Below are positions 1 through 9,002 of a stretch of 34,439 bases of DNA, piece after piece. The stretch is taken from the NCBI GenBank assembly GCA_029210085.1, contig JARGPP010000027.1, positions 1-34,439 on the forward strand. Reading direction: 5' to 3'. Each line of letters begins with the position of its first letter. The stretch's first letter is position 1. The stretch comes from Legionellaceae bacterium. GTDB taxonomy: Bacteria > Pseudomonadota > Gammaproteobacteria > Legionellales > Legionellaceae. The position numbers were made by a program, and so were the translations under genes. The notes under the pieces were generated by a model that saw only the letters and a program-made list of their open reading frames with translations, did no database searches and had not been told where the DNA came from.

Positions 1-120
1 CACGTGGCCATGAATGCTTTACGTAAGGAAAAAACCTGTAAAAAAGGCGTGAAAGCTAAACGATTCAAAGCGACGCTTCAAGCTGAGTATGCTCAGAAAG
101 TGATGGGTGCTATTTTTTGA
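1..120 (+). CDS. 3' end of an unidentified gene (partial)
   Basis: The frame is open from the first base and ends in TGA at 118-120, giving the last 39 residues of a protein that starts outside the window. The tail is strongly basic (many Lys and Arg) and includes MNALRKEKTCKKG and KRFKATLQAEYAQ. The first part faintly recalls the start of IS3-type OrfA transposase proteins, but the rest does not continue that pattern, so I do not assign a family. It converges on the dehydrogenase gene that ends at 171. A short CATCGC/GCGATG inverted repeat lies between the two genes but lacks a clear T-run. It could be a transposase tail or an ordinary basic protein. Confidence 0.45.
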   Translation, partial: HVAMNALRKEKTCKKGVKAKRFKATLQAEYAQKVMGAIF

Positions 121-170
121 TCACTCATGCGTTTGCCCTGATACCCATCGCAAATTCGTCAGCGATGAGT

Positions 171-965
171 CTACTTCCCAGGTCTTGCCGCACTGCCAGC
201 CAAAATACCCCCGTCTAGCGTTAATTCACTGCCCGTCATATATTTTGATTCATCCGATGCCAAATACAACGCTGCATACGCAACATCCAATGGCTCCCCC
301 ATATGCCCTAAAGGTATGCCTGACTCAAGAGCACTTTGATTTCTAGCCATTTTTTTATCGTCCTCACCTAAAATGGGGTCCCAAATTTGTGTCAGTACAG
401 CCCCTGGATGCAATGAGTTACAACGAATCTGATAGTTTTGCTCAGCACAATATAACGCAACACTTTTAGTATGGTTTCTAATAGCAGCTTTGCTGGATGC
501 ATAAGCAGCTGCCCCCGGCAATCCCACAATGCCTGAACGTGATGACATATTGATGATAGAACCACCACGTGCTTTCATTAATCGAATACCATATTTACAC
601 CCTAAAAAAACACCATCTAAATTAATCGCATGCACTTCATGCCAGCTCGATAAACTTGCATATTCTGGATCCTGTGGACCAAGATCACTCCCCAAACCAA
701 GAATTCCGGCATTATTAAATAAAACATCTAAACGTCCATATTGCTTGCAAACCAAACTTGTTATGCTTTCCCATGCTTCTTCAAGACTCACGTCCAAAGG
801 AAAATAACGAGCACCAATTTCATCAGCAAGCGCTTGGCCTTCCTGATTTAAGATATCTGTCAATATCACTTCAGCCCCCTCATCTACAAAAAGCCTTGCT
901 GTTGCTTCCCCAAGACCTTGGCTTGCTCCAGTGATTAAAACAATTTTATTTTTTAAGCGGCCCAT
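171..965 (-). CDS. Short-chain dehydrogenase/reductase (SDR), NAD-type
   Basis: A 264-residue classical SDR, probably a cytoplasmic NAD(P)-dependent alcohol/ketone oxidoreductase. The Rossmann glycine motif TGASQGLG is at 12-19. Asp37 at the end of the second strand usually indicates NAD preference. NNAG is at 84-87, Asn114 in the helix, and the catalytic triad is Ser142, Tyr155 and Lys159 (YASSK). The C-terminal SELTLDGG segment is typical of the family. Overall it looks most like the hydroxysteroid/cyclopentanol dehydrogenase branch, but substrate cannot be read from sequence. The ATG at 965 is preceded by AAGGAG about 11 nt upstream. It is divergent from the rubredoxin gene, sharing a 225-bp AT-rich gap, and no pathway partner is adjacent. 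Confidence 0.9.
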   Translation of the reverse strand: MGRLKNKIVLITGASQGLGEATARLFVDEGAEVILTDILNQEGQALADEIGARYFPLDVSLEEAWESITSLVCKQYGRLDVLFNNAGILGLGSDLGPQDPEYASLSSWHEVHAINLDGVFLGCKYGIRLMKARGGSIINMSSRSGIVGLPGAAAYASSKAAIRNHTKSVALYCAEQNYQIRCNSLHPGAVLTQIWDPILGEDDKKMARNQSALESGIPLGHMGEPLDVAYAALYLASDESKYMTGSELTLDGGILAGSAARPGK

Positions 966-1190
966 ATTCTTCGTAACTCCTTAAAATAATCATATTTAAT
1001 CCATATCATTGCCCTAGGATAATCTTTAAATCATAACATATTTAATGACGTGTTTTTTAAGAAAAGCAGTCACTGACAAAGCCATTCAACCCATCATCCA
1101 TGCATCTAGGCATACAATTAAAATACTTTACATTTCTCTCTTATTTGGCTAAATTACGCCCTTCATAAACACAAAGGACAAAGAATAGCC

Positions 1191-1370
1191 ATGAACTTGC
1201 CTTACAAGAAATACATCTGTGTCATCTGCGGTTTTATTTATGACGAAACAGAAGGATGGCCAGAAGATGGTATTGAAGCTGGAACACGCTGGGAAGATGT
1301 CCCTGAAAATTGGTTTTGCCCTGACTGCGGTGCTAGCAAAATTGATTTTGAAATGATTGAAATCGACTAA
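1191..1370 (+). CDS. rubA: Rubredoxin
   Basis: A 59-residue rubredoxin, a small cytoplasmic one-electron carrier with a single Fe(Cys)4 site. The four ligands are Cys10 and Cys13 (CVIC) and Cys43 and Cys46 (CPDC). The surrounding family residues are present: YICxxCGFIYD, the [22 protein letters not shown] run, and the aromatic residues Tyr8, Trp34 and Trp41. Length is normal for type-I rubredoxins. The ATG at 1191 follows AAAGGA with a 10-nt spacer. The gene is easily missed because it is short. Its stop overlaps the stop of the convergent hemJ gene by 4 bp. The redox partner is not visible in the window. Confidence 0.95.
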   Translation: MNLPYKKYICVICGFIYDETEGWPEDGIEAGTRWEDVPENWFCPDCGASKIDFEMIEID

Positions 1371-1795
1371 TTCAACGTAGGTTTCACAATCACAAGCACA
1401 ACAATTGCAATCAAAAAAAGAGTCGGACATTCATTAAAAAACCGATAAAAACCACTTGTTCGGGTATTTTTATTCTGCTTAAATTGCCGTACAAAATGCC
1501 CACATAACAAGTGATATCCCCAGAGAAAAACCACCAACCCTAGTTTAATATGCATCCAAATTGCTTGTTGATAATAAGGGAGCATCAAGCTTAATAGCCA
1601 TAACCCAAGTGCGGTTGTTATCAGTGCTGCAGGCCAAGTAATGCCATAATACAACCGGCGTTCCATCACTTTGAAACGCTTTAAACTTATCTCATCTTGT
1701 GTGTCTGCATGATAAACAAATAAACGTGGCAAATAAAAAAGCCCCGCAAACCAAGCCACCATTGCAATCACATGAAACGCTTTGACCCACAACAT
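1367..1795 (-). CDS. hemJ: HemJ-type protoporphyrinogen IX oxidase (membrane)
   Basis: A 142-residue inner-membrane protein with four predicted helices, of the HemJ/UPF0093 family, which oxidises protoporphyrinogen IX to protoporphyrin IX in haem synthesis. Family landmarks are His8 in the first helix ([20 protein letters not shown]), Arg24 and His29 after it, ERRLYYGI in the loop, and the MHIKLGL segment with Lys84 in the third helix. The C-terminal [20 protein letters not shown] helix is typical. The start ATG at 1795 is preceded by GGAGAGG. It sits 10 bp after the terC stop on the same strand, so the two are probably co-transcribed. Its stop overlaps that of rubredoxin by 4 bp. Confidence 0.9.
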   Translation of the reverse strand: MLWVKAFHVIAMVAWFAGLFYLPRLFVYHADTQDEISLKRFKVMERRLYYGITWPAALITTALGLWLLSLMLPYYQQAIWMHIKLGLVVFLWGYHLLCGHFVRQFKQNKNTRTSGFYRFFNECPTLFLIAIVVLVIVKPTLN

Positions 1796-1805
1796 AACCT
1801 CTCCA

Positions 1806-2537
1806 TTACTTTTTTTTCTGTTTTTGTCGTTTACGCCTTGAGCGTTTCAGAGTATTTAATGCCTCGACACCCAGTGAGAATCCCATCGCAAAATAAATAT
1901 ATCCTCGCGGCACATGAAAAGTAAATCCATCAGCCACTAAGACCATTCCAATTAAAATTAAAAAACTCAGTGCAAGCATTTTGACTGTTGGATGTTTTTC
2001 AATAAACGCACTCACAGGCTCACTTGCCCAAATCATAATCACAATAGCAATGGTAATCGCTGTTGCCATCACCCAAAAGTGAGGTGTTAATCCAATAGCC
2101 GTTAAAACACTGTCTAAAGAAAAAATAATATCCATAATGCCTATCTGTAAGATAACACCATAGAAACTCGCAAACACAGTAGATACTTTTCCTGGTCCTG
2201 CTTCAACTAAATCAGGTTCAACCTCGTTATGAATCTCTTGTGTTGCTTTGACAATTAAAAACATTCCTCCTATCAGCAAAAACAAATCTCTTGCTGAAAA
2301 GCTAAAGTCACCGAATATAATCAGTGGTGTCGTTAAGCGTGCTAACCACACAGCTGAAGCAAGCAGCAGCAGTCGAGTCACCCACGCAAACGTTAGTCCT
2401 AGTCGTCTTGCACGCTTTCGTGATTCTTGCGGTAAGCGTTCTGTTAAAATCGCTAAAAAGACTAAATTATCGATTCCAAGTACAATTTCCAGAATAATTA
2501 ATGCACATAAACTAGATACTAAACTAAGCCATTCCAT
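1806..2537 (-). CDS. TerC-family integral membrane protein
   Basis: A 243-residue polytopic membrane protein of the TerC family (YgdQ/YoaE-like, without the CBS/CorC extension). Acidic residues in the membrane are the hallmark: ILEIVLGIDNLVFLAI near 15-30 and IMDIIFSLDSVLTAIGL near 135-150 form the inverted repeat of the family. Members are linked to metal (Mn2+) efflux or to metallation of exported proteins. Which of these applies here is inference. The tail is very basic (RSRRKRQKQKKK). The start ATG at 2537 follows GGTGAG. It is divergent from pcnB and is the first gene of a likely terC-hemJ operon. Confidence 0.88.
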   Translation of the reverse strand: MEWLSLVSSLCALIILEIVLGIDNLVFLAILTERLPQESRKRARRLGLTFAWVTRLLLLASAVWLARLTTPLIIFGDFSFSARDLFLLIGGMFLIVKATQEIHNEVEPDLVEAGPGKVSTVFASFYGVILQIGIMDIIFSLDSVLTAIGLTPHFWVMATAITIAIVIMIWASEPVSAFIEKHPTVKMLALSFLILIGMVLVADGFTFHVPRGYIYFAMGFSLGVEALNTLKRSRRKRQKQKKK

Positions 2538-2555
2538 ATCATCTCACCCCATGCA

Positions 2556-2584
2556 TTCACTTTTCCACAGAGTCTGGCTATAAT
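2556..2584 (+). promoter_or_regulatory. Predicted sigma70 promoter of pcnB-folK
   Basis: A perfect TATAAT (2579-2584) lies 17 bp after TTCACT (2556-2561, four of six bases matching the -35 consensus). Transcription would begin near 2591, about 40 nt before the proposed ATT start of pcnB. This limits how far upstream translation can begin. Confidence 0.6.
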
Positions 2585-2630
2585 AACGCGCCAGGACAGA
2601 TACAAAGCGAGTACTCAAATCATCACTTTC

Positions 2631-3971
2631 ATTAAAAAATTATTGCGTCATAAAAAATCTAAAAGACCAGATATTCATTCTGACTATATCATACCGCGCA
2701 ATCAGCATCATCTTTCTAAAACAGAAATAAGCCCTAACGCCTTAACTGTGCTCAACCGCCTCAATGGCGCTGGATTTGATGCTTATCTTGTTGGTGGAAG
2801 CGTTCGTGATTTATTACTTCGAAAAGCACCTAAAGATTTCGATATTTCAACCAATGCAACGCCTAATCAAATTCGAAAATTATTTAAAAATGCACGCATT
2901 ATTGGACGTCGATTTAAACTCGTCCATATCTTATATCACCGTGAAATTATTGAGGTTGCAACTTTTAGAGGCAATAACACTGAAACCCAACAAACAGAAC
3001 AACGTACTAATGCAAAAGGCATGCTTGTTCGAGACAATGTATATGGCAACCTCGAAGAAGATGCTTGGCGACGAGATTTCACCATTAACTCACTGTATTA
3101 TGATGTGAGAGATTCAGCGATTATCGATTATACAGGCGGCTTTGAAGATGTTCGTCAAAAACAAATTCGAATGATTGGAGACCCAAGCCTTCGCTACCAG
3201 GAAGATCCCGTTCGTATCTTACGAGCCATTCGTTTTAGTGCAAAACTAGACTTCAATATAGAACCCCACACTGCAGCGCCTATTGAAACGTCAAAACATT
3301 TATTAGAACAAGTCGCAGGCTCTCGTCTCTTTGATGAAATCACAAAACTTTATCAATGCGGACTTGCAAAAAAAGTTCAAAACCAACTTGAACATTATAA
3401 AATTTTTGGCACGTTTTTTCCGCAAACACATGCGCTATTCAATACGAACTATCCCGTTAAAGCGCTTTTAGATGCCGCACTTGAAAGCACTGACACACGT
3501 GTTCAAAATGGAAAGCCGGTTATTCCATCTTTTCTTTTTGCCGCACTGCTTTGGTTTCCTTTTTTACAACAAAAAGCAACACTTGAAGCAAAAGCTGAAT
3601 CAGAAGAAAGTGAGTTTGATGCCTTAGCAGCTGTTGAAAAAAGCATGGGTACTGTCTTGCGAGAGCAATGCAAAATTATCACCGTTCCTAAACGTCATAC
3701 ACAGGTTATTCGTGAAATTTGGCTCTTTCAATACCGCCTACAAAAACGTAACAGTAAGCGTGCTCAAGACTTACTCGAACATCCCCGCTTTCGGGCTGCC
3801 TACGACTTTTTAGGCCTTCGCGCACTGGCGGGTGACGAATCAATAGAGCTCGCTGAATGGTGGACTGCTTTTCAAGATGCGCCGCCTAAAGTACAAAACA
3901 AAATGTTGGCTGAACAACGAAAAAAAAATCCTCAAGCACGAAAACCGCGTAAAAAGAAAAAGTCTACATGA
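2631..3971 (+). CDS. pcnB: Poly(A) polymerase I
   Basis: About 446 residues; adds 3' poly(A) tails to RNA and thereby promotes decay. It belongs to the class II nucleotidyltransferase family shared with CCA-adding enzymes. The catalytic core has YLVGGSVRDLLL and the carboxylate motif KDFDIST (near 50-73), then REIIEVATFRG, RRDFTINSLYYD and REDPVRILRAIRFSAKL-type motifs. A basic Lys/Arg tail is typical of PcnB and distinguishes it from CCA enzymes. No in-frame ATG exists before the core: the first Met codon lies about 125 residues in, so initiation must use a non-ATG codon. I chose ATT at 2631 because it gives an N-terminus of the form M-KKLLRHKK and E. coli pcnB is known to start at AUU. TTG at 2643 is the alternative. 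No strong ribosome binding site precedes either. The stop overlaps the folK start (ATGA). Confidence 0.93.
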   Translation: MKKLLRHKKSKRPDIHSDYIIPRNQHHLSKTEISPNALTVLNRLNGAGFDAYLVGGSVRDLLLRKAPKDFDISTNATPNQIRKLFKNARIIGRRFKLVHILYHREIIEVATFRGNNTETQQTEQRTNAKGMLVRDNVYGNLEEDAWRRDFTINSLYYDVRDSAIIDYTGGFEDVRQKQIRMIGDPSLRYQEDPVRILRAIRFSAKLDFNIEPHTAAPIETSKHLLEQVAGSRLFDEITKLYQCGLAKKVQNQLEHYKIFGTFFPQTHALFNTNYPVKALLDAALESTDTRVQNGKPVIPSFLFAALLWFPFLQQKATLEAKAESEESEFDALAAVEKSMGTVLREQCKIITVPKRHTQVIREIWLFQYRLQKRNSKRAQDLLEHPRFRAAYDFLGLRALAGDESIELAEWWTAFQDAPPKVQNKMLAEQRKKNPQARKPRKKKKST

Positions 3972-4438
3972 ACAGTTGCTACTTAGGGCTTGGGAGTAAT
4001 TTAAACAGGCCCAAACAACAAATTTATCGCGCATTAAAAGCCCTAAAAAAACTACCGTGCTCACACCTTAAAAAAATATCGCCTATTTACCAAAGCAGAC
4101 CTGCAGGCGTTTCCATACAACCGCTATATTGCAATGCGGTCGCTTTAATCGAAACAAACTTACCGGCACATCGACTACTCGCGTATTGTCAGCACATTGA
4201 AAAACAGCAAAAACGTCTTCGTTTAAAGCACTTTAATGCACGTACCATTGATATTGATATCTTACTGTACGACTCACAAACCATTCAAAGCCCAGATTTA
4301 ATCATTCCTCACCCAAGACTTCATCTGCGTGATTTTGTCCTCACCCCCTTACTTGATATTTGGCCTGAAGCTCACTTACCGAATCACACCTACTTAACTG
4401 AATCCCTCAAAGCACTCACCACACATTACTTGCTTTAA
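3968..4438 (+). CDS. folK: HPPK, folate biosynthesis pyrophosphokinase
   Basis: A 156-residue 2-amino-4-hydroxy-6-hydroxymethyldihydropteridine pyrophosphokinase. It transfers pyrophosphate from ATP to the pterin ahead of dihydropteroate synthase. The N-terminal YLGLGSNL, the Mg-binding NARTIDIDILLYD (two Asp) and IPHPRLHLRDFVLTPL are the family motifs in the right order, and length is normal. It overlaps pcnB by 4 bp (ATGA), the usual pcnB-folK coupling in gammaproteobacteria. The pabA/pabB genes at 15-17 kb feed the same pathway. A new promoter follows it, so the next gene is probably transcribed separately. Confidence 0.95.
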   Translation: MNSCYLGLGSNLNRPKQQIYRALKALKKLPCSHLKKISPIYQSRPAGVSIQPLYCNAVALIETNLPAHRLLAYCQHIEKQQKRLRLKHFNARTIDIDILLYDSQTIQSPDLIIPHPRLHLRDFVLTPLLDIWPEAHLPNHTYLTESLKALTTHYLL

Positions 4439-4441
4439 AAA

Positions 4442-4470
4442 AAGACAAAATGAATTTTACTCTATATAAT
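4442..4470 (+). promoter_or_regulatory. Predicted sigma70 promoter of the ankyrin-like gene
   Basis: TATAAT (4465-4470) lies 17 bp downstream of AAGACA (4442-4447, four of six -35 bases). An ATG at 4469 overlaps the -10 box and cannot be the start if this promoter is used. This supports the ATG at 4502, which has GGAG at 4489-4492, 9 nt upstream. Confidence 0.5.
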
Positions 4471-4501
4471 GTCCTTTTTTCTTTTTGCGGAGCTTTTTCA
4501 T

Positions 4502-5581
4502 ATGCCACTCAACCGACCAACGGAAAAACAGATTCAATTATTTAGAACATGTTGCCTAACGGGTGATTTTGCCGGCGCAAGAAGCAGCTATCATTTTTTA
4601 CAGCAACATTTTGGCAAAAGTATCACACTCCACTTTCAAATTATTCCTGATGTATTAGCTGCCTTAAGCCAACAAACAACTGCCCGCAGTCAAGAAATCG
4701 CTCAATGGCTCATAGCACCCGAACGCTTTGATGCCAACACAAACCATCTACGAATAGAAAGCATTCCTCATGGATTGCTGCTTAAAAGCATCCCAAACCC
4801 TGCATTACTTGAAAGGTTGCTTACATGGGATATCACACGTGACTTATTTCAACCCACACAAAGAGCACTTATAAAAACCTTTCTTCATGCCATTCAAAAC
4901 AATGAAGAAGCCATAGCTATCTTATTGCTAAACCAGTTTCCAACACTCAGCACTATTAGCATGAATACAAATCTTTCTGTACTCAGCTTTGCTCTCTCGG
5001 TTCCTACCATCAATCAAGCTATCATTGAAGCACTTATTACTGCTGGTGCTAACCCCAATGGTGACTTGTCGCCTGATACACCTGACATTACTTTTGAAAC
5101 AGACATCAAACTTGAGCACAGACCCCTTCACCAAACCATCATCACAGGAAATGTCTCTGCCTTTAGAGCACTTTTAAATGCCCCAGGTATCAATTTGACT
5201 CAGTTAGACGGATTTAAAATGGTCTTAAAAGAAGCCCCAGCAATGCAACTATCTCTATCAAGCATCTATCCACGTATTCCACAAATGACAACACGAGAGC
5301 TCTCTCCTGTCAGGCTTGCAAAAAAACATGATCAACAAGACATATTAGCGCTGCTTGCCACAAGGGGTATTCACTTTGAAACAAGTCACGGTAATGAACA
5401 AACGACCTCTCGTAAGAGAAAGCGACAGGAATTCTTTAGTGAAGGTGTCACTACTGATGAAAACAATCCAAGCAAACACAGATGTATAAGCTCGGATGAC
5501 GGCAAGGAAGAAACAGAAACATCAACGAGCCGTGGTAATGACGATACATCTTATAGAAGTAGTATATCTAAAATGAGATGA
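4502..5581 (+). CDS. Ankyrin-repeat-like protein with basic patch, effector-like
   Basis: A 359-residue protein with no signal peptide or membrane segment. Degenerate ankyrin units are visible near 130-190 (IIEALITAGANPNGD), 207-238 (RPLHQTIITGNVSAFRALLN) and 268-292 (SPVRLAKKHDQQDILALLAT). The N-terminal 120 residues are helical and unassigned. A basic cluster SRKRKRQE at 303-310 resembles a nuclear localisation signal. The last 40 residues are rich in Glu, Asp, Ser and Thr, the kind of tail often seen on Dot/Icm substrates. Own promoter and GGAG site suggest monocistronic expression. Calling it a secreted effector is inference from composition and repeats. It could equally be an intracellular ankyrin protein. 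Confidence 0.6.
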   Translation: MPLNRPTEKQIQLFRTCCLTGDFAGARSSYHFLQQHFGKSITLHFQIIPDVLAALSQQTTARSQEIAQWLIAPERFDANTNHLRIESIPHGLLLKSIPNPALLERLLTWDITRDLFQPTQRALIKTFLHAIQNNEEAIAILLLNQFPTLSTISMNTNLSVLSFALSVPTINQAIIEALITAGANPNGDLSPDTPDITFETDIKLEHRPLHQTIITGNVSAFRALLNAPGINLTQLDGFKMVLKEAPAMQLSLSSIYPRIPQMTTRELSPVRLAKKHDQQDILALLATRGIHFETSHGNEQTTSRKRKRQEFFSEGVTTDENNPSKHRCISSDDGKEETETSTSRGNDDTSYRSSISKMR

Positions 5582-5607
5582 TGTAAAGCATCCATTTGGC
5601 TAAATAT

Positions 5608-5623
5608 CCCGCAAGGAAGCGGG
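5608..5623. repeat. Short inverted repeat in the convergent gap (weak terminator candidate)
   Basis: CCCGC (5608-5612) and GCGGG (5619-5623) with a 6-nt loop lie between the ankyrin-like gene and lspA, which converge here. Neither strand has a T-run directly after it, so termination activity is doubtful. Confidence 0.3.
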
Positions 5624-5706
5624 AGTAATAAACAAAAAAAACCTATGGTCGAGGATTGATAGAGCATTCTGAACGCAACCTAAAAAATAGGGCGAACGGA
5701 TGGTTA

Positions 5707-6174
5707 TCACGCTTCCTTTTCTCGCATCCACAAAATAGCCAACCAAACACCTCCTAAACAAATCGCACTATCGGCTAAATTAAATACAGGCCAATGATGT
5801 GTTTGATAATATATATCAATAAAATCAATCACATATCCCATTCTGATGCGATCAATTAAATTGCCAACCGCGCCCCCAAGAATTAAAGCGAGCGCTAACA
5901 TTTGTGTGAATAAGCGTGTTTCTAAACGTATAATCCATATGACCAGCCCCACACTCACCACTGCACTAAATCCTAAGAAAAACCAAGTATGCCAACTGCC
6001 TGCTTCAGCTAAAAAACTAAAAGCTGAGCCAGAGTTAAACGCAAGCGTCCAAGATAACGTCGGAAACACAGAGACTGATTCATAGGGTATCAAATGCGTC
6101 ATCGCCCAATACTTGGTCAGTTGATCACACAAAACAACCAATACACTGAGTAATAATGCCGTCACTTTTTTCAT
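5707..6174 (-). CDS. lspA: Lipoprotein signal peptidase (signal peptidase II)
   Basis: A 155-residue inner-membrane aspartyl protease that cleaves signal peptides of prolipoproteins before the modified cysteine. Four hydrophobic segments are present. Conserved blocks are CDQLTKYW near the N-terminus, the FNSGSAFSF loop, [21 protein letters not shown], and FNLADSAI. The catalytic pair is Asp117 and Asp135. A TTG six bases upstream also opens the frame. ATG at 6174 is preferred because AAGGA lies 7 nt upstream of it and its ATGA overlaps the ileS stop. It closes the ribF-ileS-lspA run, and the lipoprotein encoded at 26543 would be one substrate. Confidence 0.96.
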   Translation of the reverse strand: MKKVTALLLSVLVVLCDQLTKYWAMTHLIPYESVSVFPTLSWTLAFNSGSAFSFLAEAGSWHTWFFLGFSAVVSVGLVIWIIRLETRLFTQMLALALILGGAVGNLIDRIRMGYVIDFIDIYYQTHHWPVFNLADSAICLGGVWLAILWMREKEA

Positions 6175-8993
6175 GCCCAAGTCCTTGTTTCACCCACGCC
6201 TGATACGTTCATTACACAACGCCCGCACAACTGTGGATGCGCCGCATTTTCACCAATATCATGCACACGATGCCAACACCGGACACATTTAGATGCATCA
6301 GAAGATTTCACGGATACAGCAAGTCCTGGTATATCGCTTTCTAATGCATCGTCTAATTTTTCATCTAATGCTAATAACTGCACACTTGAAGTAATGAGTA
6401 TAAATCTCAGCTCTTCTCCTAATGGCTCAAGTATCGCGCGATTCACATCATCGACATATAAAATCACTTCTGCTGCCAAAGCTGACCCTATTACACCCGC
6501 TTTTCGTGCAATTTCTAAAGCTTGATTCACGGCTTCTCGAATATTATAAATAGCATCCCAATTCACCGTATCGACAGCATCTAAACCTTCAGGCCATCCC
6601 TCATACCAAGTTTCCAAAAACAAAAGGGTATCTTTTTTTCCTGGTATCACATCCCACACTTCATCTGCAGTAAACGACAAAATAGGGGCAAGCAATCGCA
6701 CCAACATATGAATAATATGATACATCGCATTTTGACAAGAGCGGCGTGCAACACTATTCTCAGCCGTTGTGTACTGGCGGTCTTTAATAATATCTAAATA
6801 AAACCCACCCAACTCAATTGCACAAAACTGATGGATTTTTTGATAAATCACATGAAACTGATAGGTTTCATACGCTTCTAAAACTTCAGCTTGCAATTTG
6901 CGCGCTCTTGCAACAATAAACCGGTCTAAATGAACCCACTCTGATACAGGCAAATTATCGCGCTGATTATCAAAATCAAACAAGTTAGATAACAAAAATC
7001 GCATGGTATTGCGAATACGACGGTAAACATCTGCATTACGCTTAATGATTTCATCAGAAATGCTGACATCTTGTTTATAGTCTGTTGAAGCCACCCACAA
7101 ACGTAAAATATCTGCACCATGTTGCTTCACCAACTTTTCGAGCGCAACATAATTTCCTTTAGATTTTGAGAACTTTTTACCTGCTCCATCCACCGTATAA
7201 CCATGCGTGAGTACCGCACGGTAAGGTGGTACACCATTCATGGCAACGGATGTGGTTAAAGAAGAGTTAAACCAACCCCTGTGTTGATCTGAGCCTTCTA
7301 AATACAAATCAGCAACAACCTCTGAGCCACCTTCGGGATTTAAAACTGCTCGGTGTGAAACGCCTGAGTCAAACCATACATCTAGCACATCTTGTGATTT
7401 ATCATAATCATCATAGTCATCACCTAAAAGTTCAGCCGAGTCTAATTCAAACCACGCCTCTATTCCGCCTTCTTCAATTTTAAGCGCGACGGCTTCAATC
7501 AATGCGGGTGTGTCTGGATGCAGTTCACCTGTTTTTTTATGCATAAAAAACGGAATTGGAATCCCCCACGCTCGCTGGCGTGAAATACACCAGTCAGGCC
7601 TACCCTCAACCATGCCTCGAATACGTGCTTTCCCCCAGCCTGGTATCCATTCAACCGTATTAATTTGTTCAAGCAAAGCACTTCTTAAGCCTTCTTTATC
7701 CATCCCAATAAACCACTGTGGCGTTGCTCGAAAAATAATAGGGCTCTTATGTCGCCAGCAATGCGGATAGCTATGAGAAAGCTTGACTTCATGTAGTAAT
7801 ACCGAACGCTCACGCAATACATCTAATATCGTCTCATCAACTTTTCGAACTGAAAGCCCCGCAAATAAAGGCGTTTCGTCTGTATAACATCCGTTTGCAA
7901 GTACTGGGTTCACACAAGGTAGCTTGTATTTCAAGCCCACTAAATAATCATCTGGTCCATGCGCTGGTGCTGTATGCACACACCCTGTTCCTGATTCCGT
8001 GGTCACATGCGTGCTCAATACAACGGGTACCGTGCGATCATTAAAAAGTGGGTGCTTTAATCGTATGTTTTCTAATGCTGACCCTTCAATTTCAGCACAA
8101 ACTGTCCATGTATCAAAGCCATAACGCTCACGGACTTCTTCTAGCAAATCTTTAGCAATCACAAGATATTGTGCGCCCACATCAACCAGTGCGTAAACGA
8201 GCTCGGGATGCACTGAAACCGCTTCATTAGCAGGCAAAGTCCAAGGCGTTGTTGTCCAAATCGGAACACTTACAGCTTTCATATCAAGTGCTACATCAAA
8301 ACAAGCCACCAGTGCTTGATTGTCTTCAGCATAAAATGCCACATCAATAGCAGGCGATTGTTTATCTTCATATTCTACTTCAGCTTCTGCCAGAGCAGAG
8401 CGGCAGTCTAGGCACCAATGTACCGGTTTAAACCCTTGCTGAAGATGCCCTCCTTCTAAAATTTGACCTAATGCTCGAACCACATTGGCTTCATAGTGAT
8501 AATCCATGGTGACATATGGATTATTCCATTCACCCAACACGCCTAAACGCTCAAATTCATCACGTTGAATATCAATTTGTCCGGCTGCATACGTTCGGCA
8601 ATGCTCTCTAAATGTTTTAACATCGACTTTAACGCCCGCTTTTCCTATTTTTTTCTCCACATTAAGTTCAATCGGCAAACCATGGCAGTCCCAACCCGGG
8701 CGATACGGCGCATCAAAGCCACTCATGGTTTTTGATTTAACAATAATATCTTTTAAAATTTTATTCAGTGCATGACCCGAATGTAGGTGTCCATTTGCAT
8801 ACGGTGGACCATCATGCAGAATAAACGGCTTCTCACCCACGCGCGCTTTTCGAATCGTTTGATACAAAGCACCTGCTTTCCAGCTCGCTAAACGTGCTGG
8901 CTCACGCACAGCAAGGCTTGCTTTCATTGGAAAGTCTGTATGCGGTAAATTTAAAGTACTTTTATAATCAATCGGTTTTGTCTGTTCGGTCAT
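6171..8993 (-). CDS. ileS: Isoleucyl-tRNA synthetase
   Basis: A 940-residue class Ia aminoacyl-tRNA synthetase, essentially the same length as the E. coli enzyme. The HIGH motif appears as HSGH at 71-74 in [20 protein letters not shown]. The second signature is KFSKS (near residue 609) rather than KMSKS. The CP1 editing domain lies between, with the [17 protein letters not shown] region and [12 protein letters not shown]. The C-terminal zinc finger has two Cys-x2-Cys pairs (CVRCW and CGRCV), as in the bacterial zinc-containing type. It is 9 bp downstream of ribF and overlaps lspA by 4 bp, so the three are one operon. Confidence 0.98.
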   Translation of the reverse strand: MTEQTKPIDYKSTLNLPHTDFPMKASLAVREPARLASWKAGALYQTIRKARVGEKPFILHDGPPYANGHLHSGHALNKILKDIIVKSKTMSGFDAPYRPGWDCHGLPIELNVEKKIGKAGVKVDVKTFREHCRTYAAGQIDIQRDEFERLGVLGEWNNPYVTMDYHYEANVVRALGQILEGGHLQQGFKPVHWCLDCRSALAEAEVEYEDKQSPAIDVAFYAEDNQALVACFDVALDMKAVSVPIWTTTPWTLPANEAVSVHPELVYALVDVGAQYLVIAKDLLEEVRERYGFDTWTVCAEIEGSALENIRLKHPLFNDRTVPVVLSTHVTTESGTGCVHTAPAHGPDDYLVGLKYKLPCVNPVLANGCYTDETPLFAGLSVRKVDETILDVLRERSVLLHEVKLSHSYPHCWRHKSPIIFRATPQWFIGMDKEGLRSALLEQINTVEWIPGWGKARIRGMVEGRPDWCISRQRAWGIPIPFFMHKKTGELHPDTPALIEAVALKIEEGGIEAWFELDSAELLGDDYDDYDKSQDVLDVWFDSGVSHRAVLNPEGGSEVVADLYLEGSDQHRGWFNSSLTTSVAMNGVPPYRAVLTHGYTVDGAGKKFSKSKGNYVALEKLVKQHGADILRLWVASTDYKQDVSISDEIIKRNADVYRRIRNTMRFLLSNLFDFDNQRDNLPVSEWVHLDRFIVARARKLQAEVLEAYETYQFHVIYQKIHQFCAIELGGFYLDIIKDRQYTTAENSVARRSCQNAMYHIIHMLVRLLAPILSFTADEVWDVIPGKKDTLLFLETWYEGWPEGLDAVDTVNWDAIYNIREAVNQALEIARKAGVIGSALAAEVILYVDDVNRAILEPLGEELRFILITSSVQLLALDEKLDDALESDIPGLAVSVKSSDASKCVRCWHRVHDIGENAAHPQLCGRCVMNVSGVGETRTWA

Positions 8994-9002
8994 GTGATTA
9001 CT

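Noticed and set aside
1149-1430. Minus-strand 93-codon frame over the rubredoxin gene
   Set aside because: The plus strand encodes a textbook rubredoxin across it; the opposite frame is a shadow.
4469-4501. ATG at 4469 as start of the ankyrin-like gene
   Set aside because: It overlaps the -10 box and lacks a ribosome binding site, while ATG 4502 has GGAG 9 nt upstream.
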